Of a stretch of 44,101 bases of DNA, positions 31,754-39,587 are shown one piece after another. Origin of the DNA: CALMNV01 sp035688975 (GTDB taxonomy: Bacteria > Actinomycetota > Actinomycetes > Actinomycetales > Dermatophilaceae); assembly GCF_035688975.1 (NCBI RefSeq), contig NZ_DASSMH010000109.1:1-44101 (forward strand), given 5' to 3'. The notes under the pieces were generated by a model, which was not told the DNA's origin, did no database searches, and saw only the letters and a program-made list of their open reading frames with translations. Made by a program: the position numbers and the translations under genes. Each line of letters starts with the position of its first letter. The first letter of the stretch is position 1.

Positions 31754-32045
31754 GGGCGCTCCAGGCTTGGGATGACGTGAGAAGGTGCCCGACCGTGACC
31801 GGAGGTGGGGTGACGAGCACGCCGTCATGTTAAACATAGAATGGTCGGACCGATAAGACAAGGTATGCCGCTCAGCTTCGCGCAGCGCCCCCAGCATCTG
31901 TGCTCCGTGGTCGAATCCCAGCCTCCCGGCTGCCCCCGGCGAAACGGTGCGCGACGGTGACCCGCGCCCTGCACAATGGTGCACCGAGAACGCGAAAACG
32001 CCGGCCGTCAGCCGTGCCGGGCATGGACAGGGCGGTGGTGGCACG
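31754..32045. other. 292-bp divergent region between the ligase operon and the helicase gene
   Basis: Apart from the ligase promoter at 31833-31861, I see no promoter for the plus-strand helicase gene and no further ORF with coding character. One copy of GTATGCC lies at 31864. Confidence 0.5.
31833..31861 (-). promoter_or_regulatory. Ligase-operon promoter with regulon site 8 in its spacer
   Basis: TTGTCT (31856-31861), 17 nt and TATGTT (31833-31838) on the minus strand, with GGTCGGACC (31843-31851) in the spacer. The block GACCATTCTATGTTT is shared, with one mismatch, with the promoter at 18296-18324. Confidence 0.65.
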
Positions 32046-34745
32046 GTGACGGTGAACGATTCCGTCGACGAACACACGTGGTCCCCGGGACACGGACGCT
32101 GGTCCATCACCCGAACCAGCGGCGGGTTTGTCCTGCGCACTGAGCACGGCGAGGTGCACACGCAGGCCGAGGACGCCCACCACTTTCGGGTGAGGGCGCA
32201 GGCGTGGCTGTGGTGGCGCGCCGAGGTGTGCCTGCCTCGGCTGCGGGGCACCGGCTGCGAGGTGTTCCGCGGCCTGCCGTGGTCGCAGGCCCGCACCCTT
32301 CGTCATGCGTTGAGCTCGGCCGGTGCGCGGGCCCGGCTCGACGCGACCCTCGCGTGGTGCGCTCGCGTAGACGACGTCCTGGCCCAGGCGACAAGGGCCC
32401 TGCGCTGGGTCACGACGGAGCAGGTCGAGGAGCTGGTCACCACCCGGCCGCAACCGCCGGTCGGGACCAGGCTTGCACTGGGCCGCCCGCTCACCGACAC
32501 GGAGGCGCAGGCGCTCGCGACCACTGCGGACGACGTCCGTGCGCGCGCCGCCACCGCCAACGAGGCGATTGCCGCCGGCACGGTCCGCGAGCACCGGTCC
32601 TTCTTCGACGCGATCGAGAGCAGCCCCCTCACCGCGGAACAAGTTCGAGCCGTCTACACCTATGACAACCGGGTGAACGTCATGGCCTCAGCCGGCTCCG
32701 GCAAGACGTCCGTCATGGTCGGCCGAGCTGCGTATGCCGTCCAGCGCGGGTTCACCTCCCCCGACCGGATCCTGCTGCTCGCGTTCAACAAAGCGGCGGC
32801 CGCAGAGTTGAAGGCACGCATCCGGGCCCGGTTCGACGCGGCGGGCATTCCATCCGACGGTGTGCATGCCACGACCTTCCACGCGTTCGGGCTTGAGGTC
32901 ATAGGTCACGCGACGGGGCACGAACCGTCCGTCGCGCCATGGGTTGCAGACGGGCATGACACTCGCATGGTCGCCGACATCGTGTCCGAGCTGCGCCTCG
33001 GCGACCCTGACTTCGCCCTCGCGTGGGACTCGTTCCGCCTGCTCTATTCCCGTCTGCCCGACGATCCACACGCCCCACCCGAACCGGACGCGTGGGACCC
33101 CAGGCGGCGCGTCGCCGGCTTCGCCACCTTCGGCGGGCACGTAGTGCGCAGCCACGGCGAACGCATCCTCGCCGACTGGCTCTACCTGCACCACGTGCCG
33201 TACGAGTACGAGCGGCCCTACGTGCACCGCACGGCGACGGACCGTCGACGCCAGTATCACCCGGACTTCTACTATCCGAGCATCGACGTGTGGCACGAAC
33301 ACTGGGGCCTGGACGCTGACGGGAACCCGCCGCCGGAATGGCACGGCTACCTCGACGCCATGACGTGGAAGCGTCAACTGCACCGCCAGCACGGCACGAC
33401 GCTGCTGGAGACCACGTGGGCCGGCGTCATGGACGGCACCGACCTTCCCCGCCTGGGCCACGAGCTGCGCCGTGCCGGCCTGCACCTGCGTTGGGACCCG
33501 GACCGGGCGGGGACAAGTGACCGGGCGCTCCCGGAGCAGGACCTCGTTCGGCTCGTGCGCACCTTCATGGCGCATGTGAAGGCGAACTCGCTCAGCGAGG
33601 AACACGTCCGGGCGCAGGTGTCGACGCGGGTGCGCAACGCGCAGCGCGCCCACCTGTTTCTCACCCTGTACTGGCGCATCCACCATCAGTGGCAGGACCG
33701 GCTCGCCGCGTGCGGTCACGTCGACTTCGAGGACATGCTCGTTCAAGCGAGCGAGCACCTCGAGACCGGTGCGTGGGCGAGTCCCTACGACCTCGTCATG
33801 GTCGACGAGCTCCAGGACGCGAGCCGGGCCCGAGCCCGGCTCACCCGGGCCCTCGTGAACGCCCCGGGACGGCACCTGCTCGCCGTCGGGGACGACTGGC
33901 AATCCATCAACCGGTTCGCCGGCGCCGACATCGGCGTCGTCACCCACTTCCACGACTACTTCGGGCCAGGCCCGGACCTGCACCTGACCACGACATTCCG
34001 CTGCCATCAGTCGATCGCGGACGCCGCCAGCGCCTTCATCATGAAGAACCCAACGCAGCAGACCAAGACGGTCACGTCGGTGCACACGACCCCGGCCCGC
34101 CCCGACGTTGTCGAAGGCATCCATGTGCGTGAGGTGCTCACGAGCGCGGACACAAACGCCGCCGTCGCCGGCGTCCTGGCCCAGTTGGAGGCGGCCGTCA
34201 CGGCCGGGACCGTTCAGAGCCGCAACGGCGACATGGTGAGCGTCGACATCTTGGGCAGGTACGGTTTCGAGAGGAAGCACGTACCGACCCGCGCGTACCG
34301 CGGTCTGCGCGTCACCTTCCGCACCGTGCACTCGTCCAAGGGGCTCGAGGCTGACTACGTCATCATCCCGAACCTCAGCTCTGGGCTCTATGGGTTCCCG
34401 TCCCAGGTCGTCGACGACCCGGTCTTGTCCCTGGCGATGGCGGCCCCGGACCCGCACCCGCACGCTGAGGAGCGGCGCCTGCTCTACGTCGCGCTCACCA
34501 GGGCCAGGCGTGGCGTCGTGCTCATCGCTCCGCAGGCGTCTCCGTCGCCCTTCCTTGCCGAGCTGCTCCGCGACGGGCATGTCACCCAGTCCGCCGAGCG
34601 CCCGCTGGCACCGGTGCCGTGCCCATCGTGCGGCGTGGGCGTGCTCCGCCAGCGGCAGGGGCGGTACGGAACCTTCTGGGGATGCAGCACGTTCCCCTCC
34701 TGCCGGCACACGAGCAACGACGCCCCCACTTGGCGACAGGCCTGA
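32046..34745 (+). CDS. UvrD-family helicase with embedded PD-(D/E)XK-like nuclease and zinc ribbon
   Basis: An 899-aa superfamily 1A helicase. Walker A is ASAGSGKTS (214-222), followed by AFNKAAAAEL, TTFHAFG, Walker B VMVDELQD (585-591), GDDWQSINRFAGAD (615-628) and VHSSKGLEADYV, with VALTRAR near the end. Between helicase motifs a nuclease-like insert has E372 (SHGER), D407 (HPDFYY), E418 (WHEHWG) and K442 (MTWKR), the layout known from helicase IV (HelD)-type proteins. A C-terminal zinc ribbon has C859, C862, C880 and C886. It is an ATP-dependent DNA translocase for repair or possibly defence. It does not belong functionally to the flanking catabolic genes. The GTG at 32046 is the best start; there is no strong Shine-Dalgarno, and GTG 32052 is an alternative. 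Confidence 0.87.
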   Translation: MTVNDSVDEHTWSPGHGRWSITRTSGGFVLRTEHGEVHTQAEDAHHFRVRAQAWLWWRAEVCLPRLRGTGCEVFRGLPWSQARTLRHALSSAGARARLDATLAWCARVDDVLAQATRALRWVTTEQVEELVTTRPQPPVGTRLALGRPLTDTEAQALATTADDVRARAATANEAIAAGTVREHRSFFDAIESSPLTAEQVRAVYTYDNRVNVMASAGSGKTSVMVGRAAYAVQRGFTSPDRILLLAFNKAAAAELKARIRARFDAAGIPSDGVHATTFHAFGLEVIGHATGHEPSVAPWVADGHDTRMVADIVSELRLGDPDFALAWDSFRLLYSRLPDDPHAPPEPDAWDPRRRVAGFATFGGHVVRSHGERILADWLYLHHVPYEYERPYVHRTATDRRRQYHPDFYYPSIDVWHEHWGLDADGNPPPEWHGYLDAMTWKRQLHRQHGTTLLETTWAGVMDGTDLPRLGHELRRAGLHLRWDPDRAGTSDRALPEQDLVRLVRTFMAHVKANSLSEEHVRAQVSTRVRNAQRAHLFLTLYWRIHHQWQDRLAACGHVDFEDMLVQASEHLETGAWASPYDLVMVDELQDASRARARLTRALVNAPGRHLLAVGDDWQSINRFAGADIGVVTHFHDYFGPGPDLHLTTTFRCHQSIADAASAFIMKNPTQQTKTVTSVHTTPARPDVVEGIHVREVLTSADTNAAVAGVLAQLEAAVTAGTVQSRNGDMVSVDILGRYGFERKHVPTRAYRGLRVTFRTVHSSKGLEADYVIIPNLSSGLYGFPSQVVDDPVLSLAMAAPDPHPHAEERRLLYVALTRARRGVVLIAPQASPSPFLAELLRDGHVTQSAERPLAPVPCPSCGVGVLRQRQGRYGTFWGCSTFPSCRHTSNDAPTWRQA

Positions 34746-34779
34746 CGAGCGCGAGGGTTGCGATCTCACTCGCGTTCTC

Positions 34780-34796
34780 GGCTCGCTCGACGAGCC
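34780..34796. terminator. Hairpin between helicase and GNAT genes
   Basis: GGCTCG and CGAGCC form a 6-bp stem with a 5-nt loop 35 nt past the helicase stop, in the convergent gap. No T-run; tentative. Confidence 0.35.
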
Positions 34797-34840
34797 GCTC
34801 TGCGCCATCGTCGAACAGCGCGCCCGAGAGCAAGCGCGGC

Positions 34841-35353
34841 TCACCGGGACGAGGCAGCCCACCTGTCTGACCACTCGGCCCGCAGCACCGAGTAGAGCCG
34901 GCCGTCGCGGTAGCGGCCGGACCGCCACTGGGCGCCCCGGACGACGCCCTCGAGGGTGAACCCCGCACGCTCGAGGGCGCGCTGCTCCGCGACGTTGTCC
35001 ACATCGGTGTGGGCCTCGACCCGGTTGGCCGTCGTGTGGAGGAAGAGCAGGTCGACGAGCAGCCGTTGCGCCTGTGTCCCGACGCCGACGCCACGCGACC
35101 CGGCATACAGCCAGATCCCGATCATCGGGCAGCGGGAGCCGGCGTTCGGCCCCCAGTCCCGCCAGTGCCAGCTGACCATGCCCACGAGCCGGCCGCCCGC
35201 CTCGACGCCGAGGCGGCCGTCAGCGTCCACGGAGCACCGCTCCGGGTCGCTCACGCCGGGCCGCGGACCGAAGTCGTCGAGGTCCGACTCGGCCTCACGC
35301 GGGTCGGCGAACTCACCGGCCCGCAGCGGACGGATCGCGACGTGCTGTTCCAT
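34841..35353 (-). CDS. GNAT family N-acetyltransferase
   Basis: A 170-aa acetyltransferase of the RimJ/RimL type. The acetyl-CoA-binding loop is in GIWLYAGSRGVGVGTQAQRLLVDLLF (79-104), followed by NRVEAHTDVDNVAEQRALERAGFTLEGVVRG, the conserved beta5-alpha4 segment of this group. It transfers acetyl from acetyl-CoA to an amine; the substrate (protein N-terminus or small molecule) is unknown. GGGAGG precedes the ATG. It lies 40 bp after the PxpC-like gene on the same strand and may be the last gene of that operon, but the join is loose. Confidence 0.85.
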   Translation of the reverse strand: MEQHVAIRPLRAGEFADPREAESDLDDFGPRPGVSDPERCSVDADGRLGVEAGGRLVGMVSWHWRDWGPNAGSRCPMIGIWLYAGSRGVGVGTQAQRLLVDLLFLHTTANRVEAHTDVDNVAEQRALERAGFTLEGVVRGAQWRSGRYRDGRLYSVLRAEWSDRWAASSR

Positions 35354-35393
35354 CGACGCAGCCTCCCAGACCCACGGCTCCGAGCAGCCGGGG

Positions 35394-36356
35394 TCACCGG
35401 AGTGCGGAGCGCAGGTTCTCCTCGTGGTCGCGGGCGACCTGGCGCGCGGCCACGGCGTCCTCGAGGGAGACGGCACGGAAGCGCGTCTTCGTGCCCGGCG
35501 AGCACTGGGCGACGAGGTCCAGGTCGGCGCTGATGACCGTGGCCACCATCGCGTATCCCCCACCGGAGACGGCGTCGCGGTGCAGGATGATCGGCTCGAC
35601 GCCGCCCGGCACCTGGATGGAGCCGATCGGGTAGCCGGCGTCCACGATGTTCGACGGATCGGACCCGGCACCGAACGGCTGCTCGCGCTCCTCCCACTCC
35701 AGCTCCGGGCCGCTGTAGCGCAAGCCCATGCGGTCGGCGACCGGGCTCAGCGTCCAGCTGGAGTCCAGGAACCGATCCAGCCCGGTAGGGGTGAGCCGGT
35801 AGTCGTACAGGCCGAGGACTACTCTCACATCCACCTCGCGCGACAGCGTGGGCCGCAGGTGCTCGGGCAGCACCTTCGCGGGGGTCCCCCCGGTGCCGTG
35901 CGAGAGGACGTCGCCGGCCTGCAGGGTGCGGCCCTGGTGCCCGCCGAAGCCGCCGACGGTGTAGGTGGACCGACTCCCGAGGACGGCCGGCACGTCGATG
36001 CCGCCGCCGACAGCGATGTAGATGCGCGCCCCGTCCTGGAGGTAGCCGAAGCTCAGCTCGTCGCCGGCCGAGACCTGCAGTGACTCCCACTGGGGCACGA
36101 CGTCCCCGTTGAGGCGAGGCTCCAACCTCGCCCCGGTGAGAGCGATGACCGCGGCGTCGGTGAAGCGCAGCTGCGGCCCCAGGTAGGCGGCCTCGATGAC
36201 GGGGGCATCGGCGTCGTTGCCCACGAGCAGGTTCGCGGCGAGCGCCGAGGTGAGGTCGAGCGCGCCGGAGGGCGGGATGCCGACGTTGTAGTAGCCCGGG
36301 CGTCCACGGTCCTGGACGCTGCAGCCGAGCCCGGGGGAGATGACTTCAATCGACAT
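35394..36356 (-). CDS. PxpC-like biotin-dependent carboxyltransferase family protein
   Basis: A 320-aa protein of the KipA/PxpC/urea-amidolyase subunit 2 family. Motifs are ISPGLGCSVQDRGRPGYYNVGIPPSGALD (6-34), NLLVGN, EAAYLGPQL, ALTGA and YIAVGGGIDVPAVLGSRSTYTVGGFGGHQGR. PxpC with PxpA and PxpB is an ATP-dependent 5-oxoprolinase, and the same fold forms part of urea and allophanate enzymes. The start overlaps the PxpB-like stop by 11 bp and has GGAGG upstream. Here the neighbours are biotin carboxylase and a biotin carrier protein, so the carboxyltransferase name may be literal. The substrate is not known; a cyclic amide is likely. Confidence 0.87.
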   Translation of the reverse strand: MSIEVISPGLGCSVQDRGRPGYYNVGIPPSGALDLTSALAANLLVGNDADAPVIEAAYLGPQLRFTDAAVIALTGARLEPRLNGDVVPQWESLQVSAGDELSFGYLQDGARIYIAVGGGIDVPAVLGSRSTYTVGGFGGHQGRTLQAGDVLSHGTGGTPAKVLPEHLRPTLSREVDVRVVLGLYDYRLTPTGLDRFLDSSWTLSPVADRMGLRYSGPELEWEEREQPFGAGSDPSNIVDAGYPIGSIQVPGGVEPIILHRDAVSGGGYAMVATVISADLDLVAQCSPGTKTRFRAVSLEDAVAARQVARDHEENLRSALR

Positions 36357-37236
36357 TCAGTGCCTCCAGCAGGCCTGCGTTGTAGCTCGTGGGGTCGGCG
36401 AGGAAGTCCTCCAGCGTGAACCGCACCGGCGCCTGGTGGAAGCGGTACGTGCGCGCCTCCACCTCGGCCCGTATGCCGTGGTACTCCGCCTCGTCGATGG
36501 GCCGGAACTTCACGATGTCGCCGGGTCGGAAGAACACCATGAAGTCCTCGAAGTCGGGCAGCTTCTGCTCGGGGTCGAAGATGGGCACCGGGGTGATGCC
36601 GAACATCTGGTAGCCCCCGGCCCCGCGCACGGAGTAGATGCACGAGAAGCAGCCGCCGTAGCCGACGGTGAGCGCCGGTGTGTCGGTGCGCGGCCGGATG
36701 TACTTGGGCACCTCGAGCTGCCGCTCGCGCTCGACCATCTGGAACAGGAAGGGAAGCCCGGCGACGAAGCCCACCATGGACGTGATCCACGGCGACGAGG
36801 AGTGCGCCTCGATGAAGGCCTGCACCGAGTCGAGCCCGTTCTCGATGGCGGCGAACTCGAGGTCGTTGCCCTCCGGCCGCTGGTGCCGGTCCCGGAACCG
36901 CGCGCCGGTCTCGTTGGTGTAGGGATCGTCGTACCAGACCGGCACCTCGAAGATCCGGGTGTCGAGGCTGAGGTGGGGTGCCTCGGCGACGTCCGTCTCT
37001 ATGCCGCGCACCACGGCTTCCAGGTCCCGGGGCGCGATCACGTCCGGGTTGAACCGGATGAGCAGGGACGCGTTGGCCGGGCAGATGTCGACCACTCCGT
37101 CCAGTGCTCGCTTGGCCAGCGCCGTGCTCATCGCCATCGCGGTGAAGTTCGCCTCGAGGCTCATGGCCTCCGCGATCTGCACCACCAGGTGCTCGTCGCC
37201 TCCCCAGGAGTACCGGCTCCGCCCGAGTCGGCTCAT
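36346..37236 (-). CDS. Divergent PxpB-like (allophanate hydrolase subunit 1 family) protein
   Basis: A 296-aa protein of the KipI/PxpB family, roughly 60 residues longer than usual. The N-terminal WGGDEHLVVQI and SLLIRFNPD and the EVPVWYDD segment fit the family. However, the conserved AGxQTGIYPxxSPGGW stretch is replaced by VGYGGCFSCIYSVRGAGGYQMFGITP. A C-terminal extension (about 45 residues, ending LLEALNVD) follows the FRPGDIVKFRPI motif. These changes lie where the partner subunit and nucleotide or substrate would bind, so a different reaction or substrate from 5-oxoproline is plausible. It overlaps biotin carboxylase by ATGA and the PxpC-like gene by 11 bp. Confidence 0.83.
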   Translation of the reverse strand: MSRLGRSRYSWGGDEHLVVQIAEAMSLEANFTAMAMSTALAKRALDGVVDICPANASLLIRFNPDVIAPRDLEAVVRGIETDVAEAPHLSLDTRIFEVPVWYDDPYTNETGARFRDRHQRPEGNDLEFAAIENGLDSVQAFIEAHSSSPWITSMVGFVAGLPFLFQMVERERQLEVPKYIRPRTDTPALTVGYGGCFSCIYSVRGAGGYQMFGITPVPIFDPEQKLPDFEDFMVFFRPGDIVKFRPIDEAEYHGIRAEVEARTYRFHQAPVRFTLEDFLADPTSYNAGLLEALNVD

Positions 37237-38591
37237 CGTGACCCCTTGTGCTGCTGCTGCATCCAGTCCTCCAGGAACCGGGTGTGGTAGGTGCCGGTCC
37301 GGAACTCGGGCAGGTCCAGCACCTGCCGGAGGAAGGTGACCGTCGTCGACACGCCCGTCACCTCCACCTCGCCCAGGGCCCGGCTCAGACGGACGATGGC
37401 TTCCTCGCGGGTCGCGCCCCAGACGATGATCTTGGCGAGCAGCGAGTCGTAGAAGGGCGGGACCTGGCCCCCCTCCTCGTAGCCGGAGTCCACGCGAACG
37501 AAAGGCCCGCCGGGCAGGCGGAAGCGCTCCAAGGGGCCCGGGCTGGGCAGGAAGCCGAGGTGCGGGTCCTCTGCGTTGAGCCGGACCTCGATCGCGTGTC
37601 CCCGCGGGCGGTGCTCTTCCTGGAACTTCGACAGGGGCTGTCCCTGCGCCACGAGGAGCTGCTCCTGCACGAGGTCGAAACCCCAGACCATCTCGGTGAC
37701 CGGGTGCTCCACCTGAATACGGGTGTTCATCTCGATGAAGGCGAACTCGGCTCGCTCGGCGTCGTAGAGGAACTCCACGGTGCCCGCGCCGCAGTACTTG
37801 ACGGCCTCGGCCAGGCTGACCGCCGCGGCAGTCATCCCGCGCTCGACGTGCTCGGGCAGGCCGAGCTCACCGGCCTCCTCGATGACCTTCTGCCGGCGCC
37901 GCTGCATCGAGCAGTCCCGGGTGCCCATGTGGATGAAGTTGGTGCCGTCACCGAAGACCTGCACCTCGATGTGCCGGGCGCGTGGGACGAAGCGCTCGAT
38001 GTAGACGTCCGGACTGCCGAAGGCAGCCCGGGCCTCCGCCTGCGCGACCGGCAGCTGGGACTCCAGCTCCTCGTCGGAGCCGACGACGCGGATGCCTCGT
38101 CCACCCCCGCCGGCGGCTGCCTTGATCGCGACCGGGAAGCCGACGGTGGCTGCCGCCTCCCTCGCCGCATCCGGGTCGGCGACCGGGCCGTCGGAGCCCG
38201 CGACCGTGGGGACTCCGACCTGCTGGGCGGTGGAGCGCGCCCGGGCCTTGTCGCCCATGAGACGGATGGCGTGGGGCGAAGGACCGACCCAGGTCATCCC
38301 CTCGCTCTCCACCCGCTCGGCGAAGTCGGCGTTCTCCGAGAGGAAGCCGTATCCGGGGTGGACCGCGTCGGCTGACACCTGCCTCGCGGCACCGAGAAGC
38401 GCCTCGACGTTGAGGTAGCTCTGGCCGGCGGGAGCAGGACCGATGACGACGCGCTCGTCCGCGTAGCGGACCGAGACGGCGTCCGTGTCCGCCTCACTGC
38501 ACGCGGCGACGGTGGTGATGCCCAGCTCGCGGGCGGCCCTCGCGATGCGGACGGCGATCTCGCCGCGGTTCGCGATCAACAGCTTGTGCAT
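37233..38591 (-). CDS. Biotin carboxylase (AccC-type)
   Basis: A 452-aa biotin carboxylase of standard length. It has NRGEIAVRI (8-16), HPGYGFLSEN (78-87), the ATP-grasp glycine loop IKAAAGGGGRGIRVV (156-170), the DCSMQRRRQKVIEEA segment (226-240) and EMNTRIQVEHPVTE (287-300) with catalytic Glu287, Asn289 and Arg291. It carboxylates biotin on a carrier protein using ATP and bicarbonate. Its ATG overlaps the biotin carrier stop as TGATG and its stop overlaps the PxpB-like start as ATGA. No acetyl- or propionyl-CoA carboxyltransferase (AccD) is present, so the carboxyl acceptor must be handled by another protein, most simply the PxpB/PxpC-like pair. Confidence 0.93.
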   Translation of the reverse strand: MHKLLIANRGEIAVRIARAARELGITTVAACSEADTDAVSVRYADERVVIGPAPAGQSYLNVEALLGAARQVSADAVHPGYGFLSENADFAERVESEGMTWVGPSPHAIRLMGDKARARSTAQQVGVPTVAGSDGPVADPDAAREAAATVGFPVAIKAAAGGGGRGIRVVGSDEELESQLPVAQAEARAAFGSPDVYIERFVPRARHIEVQVFGDGTNFIHMGTRDCSMQRRRQKVIEEAGELGLPEHVERGMTAAAVSLAEAVKYCGAGTVEFLYDAERAEFAFIEMNTRIQVEHPVTEMVWGFDLVQEQLLVAQGQPLSKFQEEHRPRGHAIEVRLNAEDPHLGFLPSPGPLERFRLPGGPFVRVDSGYEEGGQVPPFYDSLLAKIIVWGATREEAIVRLSRALGEVEVTGVSTTVTFLRQVLDLPEFRTGTYHTRFLEDWMQQQHKGSR

Positions 38592-38836
38592 CAGTCGACC
38601 TCGATCGTGGCGATCTGCTGCCCCGGCGACAGCACCTGCTCGGTCTCGACAGCGAAGGAGACGAGGGTCCCGTCCACGCCCGCCTTGACCTCCGCGAACT
38701 GCTTCATCACCTCCACCAGGCCGATGGTCTGGTCGGCGGTGACCCGGGAACCGGGCTCGGCGTACGGCTCGGCGTCCGGTGACGGCTTCCGGTAGAAAAT
38801 GCCCGGCAGCGGTGAGTGGACTGCGTGCTCAGCCAT
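38591..38836 (-). CDS. Minimal biotin carboxyl carrier protein
   Basis: An 81-aa biotinyl domain and nothing more. The biotin attachment Lys45 is in the VEVMKQF motif, with the second half GTLVSFAVETEQVLSPGQQIATIEVD. AccB proteins are normally longer, with an N-terminal linker; the short form and EVMKQF motif are common in carriers linked to LamB/YcsF (PxpA) clusters. Tight overlaps with the PxpA-like gene (8 bp) and biotin carboxylase (TGATG) imply one complex. It is presumably biotinylated by a BirA encoded elsewhere. Confidence 0.9.
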   Translation of the reverse strand: MAEHAVHSPLPGIFYRKPSPDAEPYAEPGSRVTADQTIGLVEVMKQFAEVKAGVDGTLVSFAVETEQVLSPGQQIATIEVD

Positions 38837-39587
38837 CGTGGTTTCCTCTCGTGTCGGGATGGTGCGTCTCGGCGGATTCGATGACCTCGCGCACTGCTGC
38901 GGCGACGTCGACGGCATTCGGCGTGTCGGAGTGCACGCAGATGCTGTCGAAGACCACCGGGACCCGCTCCCCGGTGTCGGCCTCGACGACGCCCTCGTGC
39001 AGGGCCAGCCGCGCTCGCCTGGCCGCGAGGTCCGGGGGCGTCGCGTGGGGACGCCGCGCGATGATGAGCCCGCCGTCCGCGCGATAGCCGAGGTCGACGT
39101 AGACCTCGCCGACGAAGGCGACCCCCCTTCTGGCGGCGACCCGCTCATGGGCCGTGCCCGTCATGCCGTACACCGGGACGCCGTACTGGACGGCCACGTC
39201 ACACACCGCGTCCATGAGCACCTCGTCCCGCGCGACCATGCCGTAGAGCGAGCCGTGCGGCTTGATGTGGTGGAGCGGCACGCCTTCGGCGTCGAGGAAG
39301 CCCTTCAGCGCACCGACCTGGTAGAGCACGAGGTCGCGGACCTCCTCCTTGAAGAGCTTCATCTCGCGGCGCCCGAAGCCGACGGCGTCCGGCAGCCCGG
39401 GGTGCGCGCCGACGGCCACTCCGGATGCCGCCGCCTTCGTCACCGTGTCGTGGATGCCGACCGGGTCGCCGGCATGGAAGCCGCATGCCACGTTCGCGCT
39501 GTCGATGAGTGGCAGGAGGAGCTCGTCGTTGCCGAAGGAGTGGATCCCGTAGGACTCCCCCATGTCGGAGTTGATCGTGACAGTCAT
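38829..39587 (-). CDS. PxpA/LamB/YcsF-like protein
   Basis: A 252-aa TIM-barrel-like protein of the LamB/YcsF family: INSDMGES (5-12), SANVACGFHAGDP (30-42), GAHPGLPDAVGFGRREM (60-76) and HIKPHGSLY. PxpA is the hydrolytic or ring-handling subunit of prokaryotic 5-oxoprolinase. The otherwise conserved E-(A/F)-F-A-D-R-x-Y segment reads EVYVDLGY here, so Arg is missing from a conserved position. This agrees with the altered PxpB-like protein and suggests a distinct subgroup. ATG at 39587 is chosen because GGGAAGG is too close to an earlier ATG at 39599. The start overlaps the stop of the 121-aa gene by ATGA. Confidence 0.87.
   Translation of the reverse strand: MTVTINSDMGESYGIHSFGNDELLLPLIDSANVACGFHAGDPVGIHDTVTKAAASGVAVGAHPGLPDAVGFGRREMKLFKEEVRDLVLYQVGALKGFLDAEGVPLHHIKPHGSLYGMVARDEVLMDAVCDVAVQYGVPVYGMTGTAHERVAARRGVAFVGEVYVDLGYRADGGLIIARRPHATPPDLAARRARLALHEGVVEADTGERVPVVFDSICVHSDTPNAVDVAAAVREVIESAETHHPDTRGNHDG

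Noticed and set aside
32046..34745. Multi-gene anti-phage system around the helicase
   Set aside because: No second defence-type gene flanks it; the neighbours are a ligase operon and a GNAT gene.
32688..34928. 746-codon open frame opposite the helicase gene
   Set aside because: No recognisable domain and typical antisense composition, whereas the plus strand shows all helicase motifs.
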